Positions 8,096 to 20,385 of a stretch of 53,800 nt of DNA are shown piece after piece. The notes below the pieces were generated by a model. It was not told where the DNA came from. It saw nothing but the letters and a program-made list of their open reading frames with translations, and did no database searches. Both the position numbers and the translations under genes were made by a program. The first letter of the stretch is position 1; each line of letters opens with the position of its first letter. Origin of the DNA: Liquorilactobacillus satsumensis DSM 16230 = JCM 12392 (GTDB lineage Bacteria > Bacillota > Bacilli > Lactobacillales > Lactobacillaceae); the NCBI RefSeq assembly GCF_001435195.1, contig NZ_AZFQ01000023.1, forward strand, positions 39,072-92,871, read 5' to 3'.

Positions 8096-9076
8096 TTAAG
8101 CGCCTGTAGCTTGCAATGCAGTGATAATTGCAACTTTGTAAACATCCTCTTCAACTGCACCACGTGAAAGATCAGAAATTGGTTTATTAAGTCCCTGCAA
8201 AATCGGTCCAATGGCCTCGAAGCCCCCGAAACGCTGCGCAATCTTATAGCCAATATTGCCTGATTGTAGTTCCGGAAAGACAAACACATTTGCATGTCCC
8301 GCAACTTCAGAATCCGGTGCCTTCTTTCGAGCCACTGTTTCAACGAAAGCCGCATCAAACTGTAGCTCTCCATCAATTTTTTCCATTGGAGCTGCAGCGT
8401 GAGCAATCTTTGTGGCTTCAGCTACCTTGGTAACTGTCTCTGCCTTAGCGGAACCTTTAGTCGAAAAGCTCAGTAGTGCAACTCGCGGATCAATATCAAA
8501 TAAACGCGCTGTGGCAGCACTAGAAACCGCTATTTCAGCCAATTCTTGTGCATTTGGTTCAATATTGATTGCACAATCAGCGAAAAGATAACGTTCAGTG
8601 CCCTTGGTCATAATAAAAGCTCCGCTTGTCCTTGAGACTCCTGGGCGTGTTTTAATAATCTGCAAAGCTGGTCTGACAGTATCTCCCGTAGGATGCACCG
8701 CTCCTGAAACCAAACCATCTGCTATCCCTAAATAAACCAGCATAGTTCCGAAATAATTGACATCTTGCAGCAACTTACGCGCTTGTTCAGCCGTATTTTT
8801 ACCCTTTCTACGTTCCACAAATGCACTCACCATTTCCTCAAACTTAGCGGTTGGATAAGTTGCTGGGTCAAGAACTTTTAAGGTTGCTGGTAGTTCTTGT
8901 GTAACTCCTGCGAGCTGTTTGATCGCTGCAGTCTTGCCTAAAACTATTGGTTCAATGATTCCATCTGTTGCCAAACGCACGGCGGCTTTAACAATCCGTT
9001 CATCGTTTCCTTCAGGGAAAACAATTTTTTTACCGGTTCCTTTGACTTTTGCAATTAAACTCTCAAATAACTCCAT
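8096..9076 (-). CDS. pta: Phosphate acetyltransferase
   Basis: Pta interconverts acetyl-CoA and acetyl phosphate in the acetate branch of fermentation. The 326-residue protein is the short, single-domain type. It starts [23 protein letters not shown] and has [28 protein letters not shown] and a C-terminal [17 protein letters not shown] block. I start it at 9076, eight bases behind GGAGG, rather than at the longer in-frame ATG at 9094. The start overlaps the end of ung by 14 bases, so the two are probably translationally coupled. Confidence 0.95.
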   Translation of the reverse strand: MELFESLIAKVKGTGKKIVFPEGNDERIVKAAVRLATDGIIEPIVLGKTAAIKQLAGVTQELPATLKVLDPATYPTAKFEEMVSAFVERRKGKNTAEQARKLLQDVNYFGTMLVYLGIADGLVSGAVHPTGDTVRPALQIIKTRPGVSRTSGAFIMTKGTERYLFADCAINIEPNAQELAEIAVSSAATARLFDIDPRVALLSFSTKGSAKAETVTKVAEATKIAHAAAPMEKIDGELQFDAAFVETVARKKAPDSEVAGHANVFVFPELQSGNIGYKIAQRFGGFEAIGPILQGLNKPISDLSRGAVEEDVYKVAIITALQATGA

Positions 9077-9791
9077 TTTGTCGACCTCCATCATTATTAA
9101 GCTCAGCAGCAGCTACATGTTCAGGTAGTTGCCAATCAATCGGTTGCTCTCCCATTGCAGTCAAGGCTGCATTAGTCTTCGAAAAGGGACGTGAACCAAA
9201 AAAACCACGATGCGCTGATAAGGGACTAGGGTGTGCTGAACTTAAAACCACATTTCTTTTTTCATCTATCAGCTTGATCTTATCCTGTGCAGAACGCCCC
9301 CAAAGAATAAAAACCACTGGTTCCGTTCGCGCTGACAAACTGGAAATGGCCTTATCAGTCAATTGTTCCCAGCCCTTTCCACGATGAGAAAAAGCTTGTC
9401 CATTTCTGACAGTTAAAACCGTATTAAGTAATAAAACTCCTTGTTTAGCCCATTTTTCTAAGTAGCCATGTGTTACCGGTTTAATGCCTAAATCAGCTTG
9501 CAGTTCTTTATAGATATTAACTAAAGACGGTGGCAATTTAACTCCTGGTAAAACCGAAAAACTGCAGCCATGTGCTTGATGTGGACCATGGTAAGGGTCC
9601 TGCCCAAGAATGCAGACTTTAACCTTGGAAAAAGGCGTCCATTCAAAAGCTTGAAAAATATGATACATATCTGGATAAATTTGCTTTGTCGTATATTCCT
9701 TTTTTAAAAAAGCGTGCAGTCTTTTATAATATTCTTTCTCAAATTCTGGACCTAAAACAGCTTGCCAATCATTATGAATAAGCGTTTTCAT
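9063..9791 (-). CDS. ung: Uracil-DNA glycosylase
   Basis: Family 1 UDG removes uracil from DNA at the start of base-excision repair. The catalytic water-activating motif GQDPYHG lies at about residues 62-68, and the leucine-loop histidine region [17 protein letters not shown] lies near the C-terminus. The length is 242 residues. The ATG at 9791 follows GAGGTG. An upstream in-frame GTG at 9800 has no better ribosome site. It is the first gene of ung-pta-tsaE. Confidence 0.96.
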   Translation of the reverse strand: MKTLIHNDWQAVLGPEFEKEYYKRLHAFLKKEYTTKQIYPDMYHIFQAFEWTPFSKVKVCILGQDPYHGPHQAHGCSFSVLPGVKLPPSLVNIYKELQADLGIKPVTHGYLEKWAKQGVLLLNTVLTVRNGQAFSHRGKGWEQLTDKAISSLSARTEPVVFILWGRSAQDKIKLIDEKRNVVLSSAHPSPLSAHRGFFGSRPFSKTNAALTAMGEQPIDWQLPEHVAAAELNNDGGRQNGVI

Positions 9792-9954
9792 CTTCGACAC
9801 CTCGTTTGTATTCTACCATATTTAATACTAAAATTTTCGTTTTTTTGCACATTTCCTTTTCATTTTGATAAAGAGCAGGTTCAGACTAAAAAAAAAAAAA
9901 ATTTCATGGTAAGATGGAGGTAAATTTAAGCTGAAATTGGAGGAAACACACATT

Positions 9955-10821
9955 ATGATTCAAATTATCGCATCAGATATGGATGGTACCTTACTCAACG
10001 ACCACATGGTTATTTCCGAAAAAAATGCGGCCGCTATCAAAAAAGCACAGGCAGCTGGCGTCAAATTTGTTGTCTCGACTGGTCGTGGCTACACTGAGGT
10101 CAAACCATTAGTCAAAGATGCAGGTTTCAACTGCCCGATGATTACTTTAAACGGTGCGCAAGTTTTTGATGAATCCGGTAAACTAATTACTGCAGCGCCT
10201 ATCCATGATCAGCTTTCAACCAAAATAATTCGTTTTCTCAAACAACAAAATCTTTATTTTGAAATTGTCGCGTCGAAAGGAATTTTTTCAGACAATAAAG
10301 CCAAACGAATTGAAAACTTTGCGGAACTTCTGACACGCGTCAGTCCGGAGACACCCTATAAGCTAGCAGTCTCGATGGCTGCTGCACGTCTTGAATTGAT
10401 GAACATCAATTATATCGATGACTATGCCAAGTTAGTTGAAGATCCTCACACAAGAATTTTCAAAATTGTGGCTTTCAGCAATGAAGGTCACCAGGTCCTT
10501 GACCCAATTAAAAAAGAATTAGAAAAGTTCGATGCCCTCATTATCACCTCTTCTTCAAGTTCCAATATCGAAATTAATCATGTAAACGCACAAAAGGGTG
10601 CTGCTTTGCAGGCTTACGCTGACAGTTTAAATGTTCCCATGGACAATGTCATGGCAATTGGTGACAATAATAATGATCTTTCGATGTTGAAACTGGCAGG
10701 TGTCAGTTATGCGATGGGCAATGCAATTACTGAAGTAAAAAAAGTTGCTAAGCGCCTCACCACTTCCAATACTGAAGATGGAGTAGGCCATGCAATTGAG
10801 GAAGTGCTCAAAGAAGACTAG
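9955..10821 (+). CDS. Cof-type HAD phosphatase (YidA-like)
   Basis: A HAD-superfamily class IIB (Cof) hydrolase, probably a sugar-phosphate phosphatase. Motif I is DMDGTLL (residues about 7-13), motif II STGRGY, motif III lysine in AQKGAALQAYA, and motif IV GDNNNDLSML. At 288 residues it is the usual length. The ATG at 9955 is set by TTGGAGG. A run of fourteen A residues lies just upstream. The LURP-one-like gene follows 29 bases later and may be cotranscribed. Confidence 0.9.
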   Translation: MIQIIASDMDGTLLNDHMVISEKNAAAIKKAQAAGVKFVVSTGRGYTEVKPLVKDAGFNCPMITLNGAQVFDESGKLITAAPIHDQLSTKIIRFLKQQNLYFEIVASKGIFSDNKAKRIENFAELLTRVSPETPYKLAVSMAAARLELMNINYIDDYAKLVEDPHTRIFKIVAFSNEGHQVLDPIKKELEKFDALIITSSSSSNIEINHVNAQKGAALQAYADSLNVPMDNVMAIGDNNNDLSMLKLAGVSYAMGNAITEVKKVAKRLTTSNTEDGVGHAIEEVLKED

Positions 10822-10850
10822 CAGGAAATTTTTTTAAAGGAGGTGGCAAT

Positions 10851-11366
10851 TTGCGTAGATTATACGCCCATAAATACCGGCTCGGAGCGCTGGGCGCAAC
10901 TAAAATTACTAATGAATTTCAGCAAAATATTTATTTAGTTGTCGGCAAATGGGGACGGCATCAGGACGTGCTTTCGGTATATGCTATCTCGGGGGAATTA
11001 TTAGCAGAAATCAAGCAACGTGGCTTTGGCATCTTCCCACGTTTTGAACTTTTCTCCCATCAACAACACGTCGGAACTTTACGGCGTTACCATCTCGGCA
11101 GAAAAGACGTTTTGCTGGTAAAAAAATTGAACTGGATTATTCTAGGCGACTTTTCAACTTATCGCTATAACATATATAGCGGCAAAGAACATTTAATGTC
11201 TTTGCGAGAAGTTGCTTTACCACGTGGAGATTACTTAGAGCTTGCTGTTAAAAATACAGAAGATGAAGCACTTTGTCTGTGTATTGTTGCCATTCTCGAT
11301 TATTTTGCTCATTCTGCTCACCGAAAAAAGAATCCTTTTCTTATTCCGCGTGCCAAGTTCGATTAA
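10851..11366 (+). CDS. LURP-one-related (tubby-like fold) protein
   Basis: This 171-residue protein looks like the LURP-one/YxjI type, a beta-barrel with the tubby C-terminal fold. It has alternating short strands with aromatic residues (YLVVGKWGRHQDVLSVYA, LLAEIKQRGFGIFPRFEL) and a hydrophobic helix near the end. The start is TTG, fixed by AAAGGAGG eight bases upstream. Function in bacteria is unknown. It sits between HAD and GNAT genes on the same strand. Confidence 0.55.
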   Translation: MRRLYAHKYRLGALGATKITNEFQQNIYLVVGKWGRHQDVLSVYAISGELLAEIKQRGFGIFPRFELFSHQQHVGTLRRYHLGRKDVLLVKKLNWIILGDFSTYRYNIYSGKEHLMSLREVALPRGDYLELAVKNTEDEALCLCIVAILDYFAHSAHRKKNPFLIPRAKFD

Positions 11367-11388
11367 AGACACTACTAAGGAGTTAAAA

Positions 11389-11955
11389 ATGCTAATTAGA
11401 CAAGCCACAGCAGCAGATGCTGCCCAAATTGTACCGCTTTTCAATCTTATTTTAGAAGAAATGGAGCTTCCTGCACTCCAAAAACTCTCACGTGCAACTC
11501 TTAACCGTGCGATTCAAAAAGCCTTTGCATCTGAAACGTATCGAACCAGCAAAGCTCAGACTCTCGTGGCCGAAGTCGATGAACGCGTAGCAGGGTTTGC
11601 ATTTGGTTATCCAGATGAAAACGAAGAGGCTGTAAATCAAAAATTGCTTGCTATTTTCCCACAAGTTGGCTTTCCAGCTGGAACTGTCTTATTTGAAGAT
11701 GATGAATGCTTTAAAAATGAATGGTATCTTGATTCCATTGCAGTTTCTCCTTCATTTCAAGGAAAGGGAATTGGAACTCAACTACTTAAGGCCCTGCCAC
11801 AAATCGCGCGCCAAAATAATAAAAAGTGCCTTGGCTTGAACGTTGATTGGGCCAATCCTAATGCTGCTGCTTTATACAAGCGGCATGGCTTCCAAAAGGT
11901 AGGGACTACAATCTTGAGCCAGCATCATTACGACCATCTCCAAAAAGAAGTTTGA
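11389..11955 (+). CDS. GNAT family N-acetyltransferase
   Basis: A 188-residue GNAT acetyltransferase. The acetyl-CoA motif A is visible as IAVSPSFQGKGIGTQLLKAL (QxxGxG), and NPNAAALYKRHGF follows as motif B. Its acceptor is unknown. The start at 11389 follows AAGGAG. A longer in-frame reading from 11242 overlaps the previous gene and is not credible. It ends about 90 bases before palindromic repeat copy 3. Confidence 0.88.
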   Translation: MLIRQATAADAAQIVPLFNLILEEMELPALQKLSRATLNRAIQKAFASETYRTSKAQTLVAEVDERVAGFAFGYPDENEEAVNQKLLAIFPQVGFPAGTVLFEDDECFKNEWYLDSIAVSPSFQGKGIGTQLLKALPQIARQNNKKCLGLNVDWANPNAAALYKRHGFQKVGTTILSQHHYDHLQKEV

Positions 11956-12043
11956 TTTTCCTAACTACGCTATTTAAGTTCGCTCAAATGTTTACTTGAT
12001 CAGCAAAACACTGCTCACAACATGCGGACAATGAGCTTCGCTA

Positions 12044-12084
12044 GGGGCTGTGACAAAAGTTAAATTTTGTCGCAGCCCCTCTTT
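12044..12084. repeat. Palindromic intergenic repeat, copy 3 (terminator)
   Basis: GGGGCTGTGACAAAA and TTTTGTCGCAGCCCC pair around a short loop and are followed by TCTTTTG. It lies in the 302-bp gap (11956-12257) between the convergent GNAT and smpB genes and would serve both. The rest of the gap has no gene I can support. Confidence 0.78.
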
Positions 12085-12257
12085 TGTTTGTCATCTTTTT
12101 TAACACATTCAGCCTGCATTGTTTAAATTGAAGCACCTTTATTTAAACAATGCAATTTTGGCAAAAAAAAACAGCTAGCTCTTAATTGCCAACCACCTTT
12201 TAAAATCACTAAATAATGTGATTAGCGGTATTCGCAAAAAAAGCACTGTTCTTAAAA

Positions 12258-12728
12258 CTAGTCGAAATTTTTTAATGTGCGCTGAATTTGACGTTCCTGA
12301 TCTTTACGTTTAATAGTCTCGCGCTTATCGTAATCGCGCTTACCTTTTCCAACACCTAGTAGCACCTTTGCAAAGCCTTGCTTAAGATAAACTTTCAAAG
12401 GGACTAACGTAATTCCCTTATCACTGACCTGTTTAGCCAACTGCGCAATTTCTTTTTTATGCAATAATAATTTTCGATTGCGCAAAGGATCATGATTAAA
12501 CTGATTTCCCTGTGCATAAGGTGAAATATGCACATTCAGTAACCAAACCTCACCATTGCGAATTTGAGCAAACCCATCTTTCAAATTAATTCGCCGCGCT
12601 CTGATTGACTTAATCTCAGTTCCAGTTAAAACCATCCCAGCCTCAAAAGTTGCGATAATTGAGTAATCATGACGCGCCTTTTTATTTTGCGCTAACGGCT
12701 GAGCATGTTGCGGTTTTGTCTTTGCCAT
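12258..12728 (-). CDS. smpB: SsrA-binding protein SmpB
   Basis: SmpB carries tmRNA to stalled ribosomes for trans-translation. It has [32 protein letters not shown] and the central [16 protein letters not shown] segment, and ends with a basic tail ([19 protein letters not shown]). The length of 156 residues is standard. The ATG is set by AGGAGGTG. It follows rnr by 24 bases, the common Firmicutes order secG-rnr-smpB. The ssrA gene itself is not in the window. Confidence 0.97.
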   Translation of the reverse strand: MAKTKPQHAQPLAQNKKARHDYSIIATFEAGMVLTGTEIKSIRARRINLKDGFAQIRNGEVWLLNVHISPYAQGNQFNHDPLRNRKLLLHKKEIAQLAKQVSDKGITLVPLKVYLKQGFAKVLLGVGKGKRDYDKRETIKRKDQERQIQRTLKNFD

Positions 12729-12752
12729 CCTTAAACACCTCCTATTTAAGGG

Positions 12753-15095
12753 TTAACGATGGTTTTTAAATTTTTCTTTGAACGGACGATAACCCTTGGT
12801 ATGGTTCTTTTTATTAAAAGCAGTTTTTCCTTTTTTATTGTCATAGTGACCTCGATTGCGCTGTTCACCATTGCGTCCATGAGAATTGAAACCACTCTTG
12901 GCTAATAAATCAGACTTGGGTGTATTTTCAGGATGTAACAGTGTAAAATTAATTTCCTTTTGATCGACATTAACACTGACAACTTTGATTCTGATTGGCT
13001 GTCCGATACGATAAGTCCGCTTGGTGCGTTTACCGACCAACACCATCTGTTTTTCTAGATATTCGTAGTAGTCATCCTTCATTTCACTGATGTGAATTAA
13101 GCCTTCAACTGTATTAGGTAAGGCCACAAACATTCCAAACTTGGTAACCGAGCTGACAACAGCATCAAATTCTTCACCAATGTGATCTGCCATGTATTCA
13201 GCCTTTTTCATTGCATCCGTGTCGCGTTCTGCATCAATCGCTCTTCTTTCCATTTGCGAACTATGCAGTGCAATTTCTGGAATGTCCTGCTTAACAGTCT
13301 CTTGTGTTTCTTCTGAAATTCCATTTTTCTTATAGAAGCGGATTAAACGATGGACCATCAAATCAGGATAACGTCTGATTGGCGAGGTAAAGTGCGTATA
13401 GTCATCAGCACCTAACCCAAAATGTCCGAGAGGCTGGTCTGCATACTTAGCCTGTTGCATTGAACGTAAAAGCATCGTTGAAACCATTGCTTCTTCAGGT
13501 TTGCCTGCTACTTTTTTCAAAATTGTCTGCAACAATTTAGGCTTCACATCATGACTACTCCCTGCAACCTGGATTCCCAGACTTGAGAGGGCCTCAAAGA
13601 AATTCAGCATTTTCTCAGCTTTAGGGGTTTCATGAATTCGATAAATGAAAGGCACCTTCAAATGATTGAAATGCGCAGCTACTGTCTCATTTGCAGCCAA
13701 CATAAAGGATTCAATCAACCGCTCACCTGTCCCACGTTCCCGTAGTTGAATGTCAGTTGGGTGACCTTTTTCGTCGACAATGATTTTAGCCTCTGTATCT
13801 TCAAACTCAATTGCACCACGTCGTTTGCGCATTTTCACCAAAATTTTATGCAATTCACCCATTGTCTCAAACATTGGCACAAGACTCGCATAGCGTTTCA
13901 TTGTTTTTTCATCATGTGCTTCGAGTATCTTATTGATCGCAACATATGTCATTCTTTCAGTCGACTTGATTACACTTGGGAAAATTCGATGATTTATAAT
14001 ATTTCCCTCATGGTCAATTTCCATTTCACAACTCATCGCCAGTCGTTCAACTTGCGGATTAAGTGAACAAATGCCATTTGACAGCTTATGCGGCAACATT
14101 GGCACCACTCTGTCCGTCAGATAAACCGATGTGCCACGTTCATAAGCCTCTCGATTCAAAGCCGTTCCAGGTGTAACATAATGCGAAACATCGGCAATGT
14201 GCACCCCTAAATGGTAATTACCATTTTCAAGCTGCCACACATTCACTGCGTCATCTAAATCCTTGGATTCAATGCTATCAATGGTCACAAGCTGCTGTGC
14301 AGTCAGATCCTCTCGCCCTTTTTTTTCAGCAGCAGTGACATGATCTGGAATTTGAGCAGCCTCTTCCATTACATCATCTGGAAAGGCAGTAGGGATATTA
14401 TGTTGATAAACAATTTGTAAAATATCAATTCCTGGATCATTAACATTCCCAATAATTTTTTTGGCAACGCCCTTGAGAATTCCTGGGAGATGCGGATCTG
14501 GATAAGCTGTAATGTCCGCCAGGATGACTTCACCTGGGACAGGATTGAGGCCCTTATCTTCCAGTAAGAACGTATAATGCGAGAGCTTACGGTCCTTAAT
14601 GGCAACTGCTCCGATAATTCCTTCAGGATAATTTTCCTCAGGGTCGACTTTAAACTCACCCACAACCTGTTCAAGCGCATGCTTTAGGATTTGAGTGATT
14701 TTCCCTTCTGGTCCTCTGCCAAGCCTTTCATCAGCGGCATGCAGCATTGCAACCTCAACTTCATCGCCGTTTAAAGCCGACATCGTCTGTGTAGGGTTAA
14801 TGAAAAAGTCAGGTGATTCCGCATCAACCGTCACAAAGCCATAACCGCGCTCATTAGCATGGAAGACTCCTTCAAATTTAGGAAGGGAGTCATCTTTAGC
14901 AATCGTGAATGCTCCATTTTGATTCAAGGTAATCAGCTTTTTCTGCTCTAATTGTGCTAAATTTTGGACTACAACCTTAAACTGAACTGCACTTTTCATT
15001 CTTAAAGTATCTACTAATTCGCGTACTGAAAAATCGCGATCAGGTGCGTCTTTTAATATGCCTAATAATTTTTCTTTAATTTTAGTATTTTCCAT
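12753..15095 (-). CDS. rnr: Ribonuclease R
   Basis: RNase R is a processive 3'-5' exonuclease that degrades structured RNA and works with SmpB/tmRNA on non-stop mRNAs. In order it has an N-terminal helix-turn-helix (FSVRELVDTLRM), a cold-shock domain (GYGFVTVD), the RNB domain with the metal aspartates in SIESKDLDDAVNV, an S1 domain (KFGMFVALPNTVEGLIHISEM) and a basic tail. The ATG at 15095 has GAGG six bases upstream. The in-frame ATG at 15107 has none. The protein has 780 residues. Confidence 0.96.
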   Translation of the reverse strand: MENTKIKEKLLGILKDAPDRDFSVRELVDTLRMKSAVQFKVVVQNLAQLEQKKLITLNQNGAFTIAKDDSLPKFEGVFHANERGYGFVTVDAESPDFFINPTQTMSALNGDEVEVAMLHAADERLGRGPEGKITQILKHALEQVVGEFKVDPEENYPEGIIGAVAIKDRKLSHYTFLLEDKGLNPVPGEVILADITAYPDPHLPGILKGVAKKIIGNVNDPGIDILQIVYQHNIPTAFPDDVMEEAAQIPDHVTAAEKKGREDLTAQQLVTIDSIESKDLDDAVNVWQLENGNYHLGVHIADVSHYVTPGTALNREAYERGTSVYLTDRVVPMLPHKLSNGICSLNPQVERLAMSCEMEIDHEGNIINHRIFPSVIKSTERMTYVAINKILEAHDEKTMKRYASLVPMFETMGELHKILVKMRKRRGAIEFEDTEAKIIVDEKGHPTDIQLRERGTGERLIESFMLAANETVAAHFNHLKVPFIYRIHETPKAEKMLNFFEALSSLGIQVAGSSHDVKPKLLQTILKKVAGKPEEAMVSTMLLRSMQQAKYADQPLGHFGLGADDYTHFTSPIRRYPDLMVHRLIRFYKKNGISEETQETVKQDIPEIALHSSQMERRAIDAERDTDAMKKAEYMADHIGEEFDAVVSSVTKFGMFVALPNTVEGLIHISEMKDDYYEYLEKQMVLVGKRTKRTYRIGQPIRIKVVSVNVDQKEINFTLLHPENTPKSDLLAKSGFNSHGRNGEQRNRGHYDNKKGKTAFNKKNHTKGYRPFKEKFKNHR

Positions 15096-15155
15096 TCGAT
15101 TCCTCATTCGATTAATTGATTATCAACTGCTTGTTTGCTTCAGACTCCTTAAAGT

Positions 15156-15185
15156 AAAAACCCCCTGATCAAAGCATGCAGGAGG
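15156..15185 (-). terminator. Terminator between secG and rnr
   Basis: On the minus strand, CCTCCTG and CAGGGGG form a 7-bp stem with an 11-base loop followed by TTTTT. It sits just after secG, so rnr-smpB probably depends partly on read-through or on its own promoter. Confidence 0.65.
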
Positions 15186-15200
15186 CAGTCACTTCTAATA

Positions 15201-15437
15201 CTAATGCGATGAAAGGTAAACCAAAGCCAGTGAAAGTGCAAAGAAAATGATCCCCAAGATCGCAGTTACTTTCTGCATGAAAGCCTCAAAGCCACGAGGT
15301 TTCTGCTTGTTGAATAGATCGGCTGCCCCGCCGGACAGTGCAGTTGACGCATTATCATTTTTTGCTGGCTGCATCATTACCGCAATGATGATCAAAATGG
15401 AGACAATCATCAAAACTGTCAAAAGTAAATTATACAA
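15201..15437 (-). CDS. secG: Preprotein translocase subunit SecG
   Basis: SecG is the small accessory subunit of the SecYEG channel. The 78-residue protein has two membrane segments (LLLTVLMIVSILIIIAVMM and ILGIIFFALSLALVYL) joined by the loop with ALSGGAADLFNK, which matches the family GGxxxLF motif. The start is TTG at 15437, behind AAGGAGG. A TATAAT hexamer (15473-15478, minus strand) about 35 bases ahead of it could be the -10 box. Confidence 0.95.
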   Translation of the reverse strand: MYNLLLTVLMIVSILIIIAVMMQPAKNDNASTALSGGAADLFNKQKPRGFEAFMQKVTAILGIIFFALSLALVYLSSH

Positions 15438-15594
15438 ACTCCTACCTCCTTGTCGTCGGACACTCTATATCTATTATAATGTAGCATAAATGAAATTCTA
15501 TTTCCAGTTCTATAAAATATTATAATATATCTTACACCTTGAAAAAACCCAAAATACTGGATAGCAACTAAAAATTGCGACACTTTTCAATATC

Positions 15595-15635
15595 AAAAAG
15601 GAACCAAGGCACTTAGTACTTTGCCTTGGTTCCTT
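15595..15635 (-). terminator. Terminator of the glycolytic operon (after eno)
   Basis: AAGGAACCAAGGC and GCCTTGGTTCCTT form a perfect 13-bp stem with a 12-base loop. Read from eno, the stem is followed by TTTTTGAT. The remainder of the 348-bp gap 15438-15785 holds the secG promoter region and no other gene I can support. Confidence 0.88.
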
Positions 15636-15785
15636 CATTTATTTGCAATCGCATCATTAGAAGCGTAACTCAACCACACTCACACCATCGCTCAGCCTAA
15701 AGATTTAGACAAAGTCGAAATAAATGCACAAATAATCAAGCTGACCTCCAAAAAATTGACTGTAAATAACAATAATTTACTTGAA

Positions 15786-17114
<1,329 letters not shown>

Positions 17115-17211
17115 TTACTCTCCTTTGAGTTTTAGATTGACTTGAGTTTGACCTCAAACTTATTTTAAAGGTTTTACCGATAACTTTCAATTATCTCTTT
17201 AACAAATCTGA

Positions 17212-17967
17212 TTATTTGTTGAAGTTAACTAATTGAAGGTATGATTCTGGAACTAATGAAGCTCCACCAACCAGACCACCATCAATATTTTCCTTAGCCA
17301 TTAACTCTTTAACATTTGCTGGTTTAACAGAACCACCATATTGGATACGCACTTTTTCTGCAACTGTTTCATCATAAAGCTTTGCAACCGTCTTACGTAC
17401 AACGCCACAAATTTCTTCTGCTTGATCTGCAGAAGCTGTTTTACCAGTTCCAATTGCCCAGATTGGTTCATAAGCAATTACAAGACTTGAAACTTGAGCA
17501 GCACTTAAATCTTTAAGTGCAGCAGTTACCTGTCTTTCAACCCATTCTTCTGCCTTATTAGCTTCACGAGTTTCAAGTGATTCACCACAGCAGATAATTG
17601 GAAGTAAACCGTTTCTAAAGATTGCATGTGCTTTTTTATTAATCTCTTCATCGGTTTCATGGAAATAATCTCTACGTTCCGAATGACCGATTACAACGTA
17701 ATCAACACCCATTTCTTTTAAAACTTTAGGTGAAGTTTCGCCAGTAAATGCACCTGCATCTTCAAAGTAACAGTTTTCAGCAGCCACTTTTAAGTTTGAG
17801 CCTTTTGCATTTTCTAACAATGCTGGGAGATCAACTGCTGGAGCAGCAATAACTGCTTCAACTTTGGTTGTTTCAGGAAGATCATTTTTAACAGCTTTAA
17901 CGAATTCAGCAGTTTGTTCTGGGTTCATGTTCATTTTCCAGTTACCTGCAATAATTGGAGTACGCAC
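17212..17967 (-). CDS. tpiA: Triosephosphate isomerase
   Basis: TpiA interconverts dihydroxyacetone phosphate and glyceraldehyde 3-phosphate. AGNWKMN (substrate lysine), VVIGHSERR (catalytic histidine) and [11 protein letters not shown] (catalytic glutamate and loop 6) are all present. It has 251 residues. The start is GTG at 17967, after GAGGATGAT. An overlapping ATG in another frame should not be mistaken for it. It is the fourth gene of the glycolytic operon. Confidence 0.98.
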   Translation of the reverse strand: MRTPIIAGNWKMNMNPEQTAEFVKAVKNDLPETTKVEAVIAAPAVDLPALLENAKGSNLKVAAENCYFEDAGAFTGETSPKVLKEMGVDYVVIGHSERRDYFHETDEEINKKAHAIFRNGLLPIICCGESLETREANKAEEWVERQVTAALKDLSAAQVSSLVIAYEPIWAIGTGKTASADQAEEICGVVRKTVAKLYDETVAEKVRIQYGGSVKPANVKELMAKENIDGGLVGGASLVPESYLQLVNFNK

Positions 17968-18010
17968 TCATATCATCCTCTCAATGGTAATCTATTTTAA
18001 ATAGTCTGAA

Positions 18011-19201
18011 CTACTTTTCTGAAACTGCAGCAATGCCGGGAAGTGTTTTTCCTTCAAGATATTCAAGTGAAGCACCACCACCGGTTGAAATGTGGGTCAA
18101 TTGATCAGCAACCCCTAATTGTTGAACAGCAGCTGTAGAATCGCCACCACCAACGATAGTTGTTGCGTCTTTCAAGGTTCCAAGGAACTTACCAACTTCC
18201 AGTGTGCCCTTAGCGTAATTGCTCATTTCAAAGACACCCATTGGCCCATTCCAAACAACAGTCTTAGCATCTTTCAAAACATTTTCGAATAATGCTACAG
18301 ATTTAGGCCCGATATCAAGCGCCATGTAACCATCAGGAATATCTTCGTCAACAACCTTGTTAGGAACATCGTTAGCAAATTTTTCTGCAACAACTGAATC
18401 AACAGGCAGAACTAACTTGTCGCCAGCTTTTTCAATAATTTCTTTAGCCAATTCGATCTTATCTTTTTCAACTAAAGAATTACCAATCTTAATGCCCTTT
18501 GCAGCGTAGAATGTATAAGTCATCCCACCACCGATGATAATTTTGTCAGCTTTGCCAAGTAAATGATCAATGACACCAATCTTGTCAGAAACTTTTGCAC
18601 CACCAAGAATCGCAACAAATGGATGAACAGGATTGTCAACTGCATTTCCCAAGAATTTGATTTCTTTTTCAAGTAAGAAGCCAGCTGCAGCTTGTCCAAT
18701 ATTGCTTGCAATTCCAACGTTTGAAGCATGTGAACGGTGTGCAGTTCCGAAAGCATCGTTTACAAACACATCACCAAGAGAAGCCCAGTACTTGCCTAAT
18801 TCAGGATCGTTACCAGATTCCTTCTTACCATCTAAATCTTCAAAACGTGTATTTTCAACAAGTAAAATATCGCCGTCGCTCAGCTTGTCAATTGCTTCTT
18901 CAAGCTGTGTGCCATGGGTAGCAGGTACAAAAGTAACTGGTTTTTTGATTAAATCAGCTAAACGTTCTGCAACTGGACGCAAGGAAAGTTCCTGCTTGTC
19001 TTCTTCTTTTTTAACACGGCCAAGATGTGAGAATAAGATTGCCTTGCCACCGTTTTCCGTTACATATTTAATTGTAGGCAATGCAGCCACAATCCGGTTA
19101 TCGTTTCCGATCACACCGTTTTTAATAGGAACATTAAAGTCTACACGAATTAGAACTTTTTTACCTTTTACATCTAAATCTGAAACAGTTAATTTAGTCA
19201 T
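18011..19201 (-). CDS. pgk: Phosphoglycerate kinase
   Basis: Pgk transfers phosphate from 1,3-bisphosphoglycerate to ADP. The N-terminal RVDFNVP, the substrate-binding SHLGR and [10 protein letters not shown], and the nucleotide-binding WNGPMGVFE and GGGDSTAA motifs are intact. It has 396 residues. The ATG has GGAGG upstream. It is the third gene of the operon, 43 bases before tpiA. Confidence 0.98.
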   Translation of the reverse strand: MTKLTVSDLDVKGKKVLIRVDFNVPIKNGVIGNDNRIVAALPTIKYVTENGGKAILFSHLGRVKKEEDKQELSLRPVAERLADLIKKPVTFVPATHGTQLEEAIDKLSDGDILLVENTRFEDLDGKKESGNDPELGKYWASLGDVFVNDAFGTAHRSHASNVGIASNIGQAAAGFLLEKEIKFLGNAVDNPVHPFVAILGGAKVSDKIGVIDHLLGKADKIIIGGGMTYTFYAAKGIKIGNSLVEKDKIELAKEIIEKAGDKLVLPVDSVVAEKFANDVPNKVVDEDIPDGYMALDIGPKSVALFENVLKDAKTVVWNGPMGVFEMSNYAKGTLEVGKFLGTLKDATTIVGGGDSTAAVQQLGVADQLTHISTGGGASLEYLEGKTLPGIAAVSEK

Positions 19202-19304
19202 GAATGGTAATCCTCCATTTTTTAAAAATAAAAGGCGAAGAGAGTATTGCCTCCCCCCGCCTCGATGACTTACAATTGCTTATCAACTTAGCGTCAGCTA
19301 AATC

Positions 19305-20318
19305 TTAAAGTAAGCTAGCAAATTTTTCCAGTGTACGGATCATTTGTGCAGTAAAGCCAGATTCGTTGTCATACCAAGCAACAGTCTTAACAACTTGTCC
19401 TTCACCCTTACCAACAACTTGTGTTTGTGTAGGGTCAAATACTGAACCAAATGTTGTTCCGATAACGTCTGAAGAAACAATGCCATCATTGTTGTAACCG
19501 AATGATGCGTTACCTTCTGTAACTTTCTTAACAGCTTCGTTAACTTCGTCAGCAGTAACTTCTTTGTTAAGAGTTGTAACTAATTCTGTTAATGAACCTG
19601 TGATAACTGGTACACGTTGTGCATGGCCATCCAATTTACCCTTCAATTCTGGAACAACTAAGCCGATAGCTTTAGCAGCACCTGTTGAATGAGGAATTGT
19701 GTTTTCAGCAGCAGCACGTGCGTTACGAACGTTACCCTTACGATCTGGGCCATCTTGCAACTTCTGTGTAGCTGTGTAAGCATGGATTGTTGTCATTGTT
19801 CCAGCTTTGATACCAAATGCATCGTTAACAGCTTTTGCTAAAGGAGCCAAGCAGTTTGTTGTGCATGAAGCAGCAGAAACGATCTTGTCATCAGCAGTGA
19901 TTTCTTCATCGTTAACACCATAAACAATTGTCTTCAGGTTGCCAGCTGGTGCAGAAATCAAAACTTTTTTAGCGCCGGCTTCGATATGTGCTGAAGCCTT
20001 TTCTTCTGAAGTATAGAAACCAGTTGATTCAAGAACTAATTCAACACCATCGTTCTTAACCCAAGGAATGTTATGTGCATCTGCTTCAGCATATACAGGA
20101 ATTTCTTTGCCATTAACAACAAGTGCGTTGTCTGTAGCAGAGACTTCAGCATCGAAGCGACCATGAGCTGTATCATACTTCAAAAGATGTGCCAACATAG
20201 CTGGAGAAGTTAAGTCGTTGATAGCAACAACTTCCAAACCTTCTGAAGTTTCAGCAATACGACGGAATGCTAAACGACCGATACGGCCAAAACCATTAAT
20301 ACCTACTTTAGTAGTCAT
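19305..20318 (-). CDS. gapA: Glyceraldehyde-3-phosphate dehydrogenase (glycolytic)
   Basis: This is the NAD-dependent glycolytic GAPDH. The Rossmann start [16 protein letters not shown], the catalytic cysteine in [15 protein letters not shown] and the C-terminal [15 protein letters not shown] are present. It has 337 residues. The ATG follows AGGAGG. It lies directly behind its regulator cggR, as in Bacillus, and a hairpin straddles the junction. Confidence 0.98.
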   Translation of the reverse strand: MTTKVGINGFGRIGRLAFRRIAETSEGLEVVAINDLTSPAMLAHLLKYDTAHGRFDAEVSATDNALVVNGKEIPVYAEADAHNIPWVKNDGVELVLESTGFYTSEEKASAHIEAGAKKVLISAPAGNLKTIVYGVNDEEITADDKIVSAASCTTNCLAPLAKAVNDAFGIKAGTMTTIHAYTATQKLQDGPDRKGNVRNARAAAENTIPHSTGAAKAIGLVVPELKGKLDGHAQRVPVITGSLTELVTTLNKEVTADEVNEAVKKVTEGNASFGYNNDGIVSSDVIGTTFGSVFDPTQTQVVGKGEGQVVKTVAWYDNESGFTAQMIRTLEKFASLL

Positions 20319-20356
20319 ACTAAAATTTCCTCCTTTAGGAAATAAAAATTTATTTT

Positions 20357-20385
20357 AAAAAGTGTGCTGGTTAACACTACTTTTT
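20357..20385 (-). promoter_or_regulatory. Intercistronic hairpin at the cggR-gapA junction
   Basis: AAAAGTGTG and CACTACTTTT can pair with one bulged base around a short loop. The cggR stop codon lies inside the stem. In Bacillus subtilis the cggR-gapA message is cut near this junction and a hairpin stabilises the gapA part. A similar role is possible here but not shown. Confidence 0.4.

Noticed and set aside
9889-9903. Poly-A tract ahead of the HAD gene as a regulatory element
   Set aside because: A simple homopolymer without a matching promoter or hairpin; nothing further supports a function.
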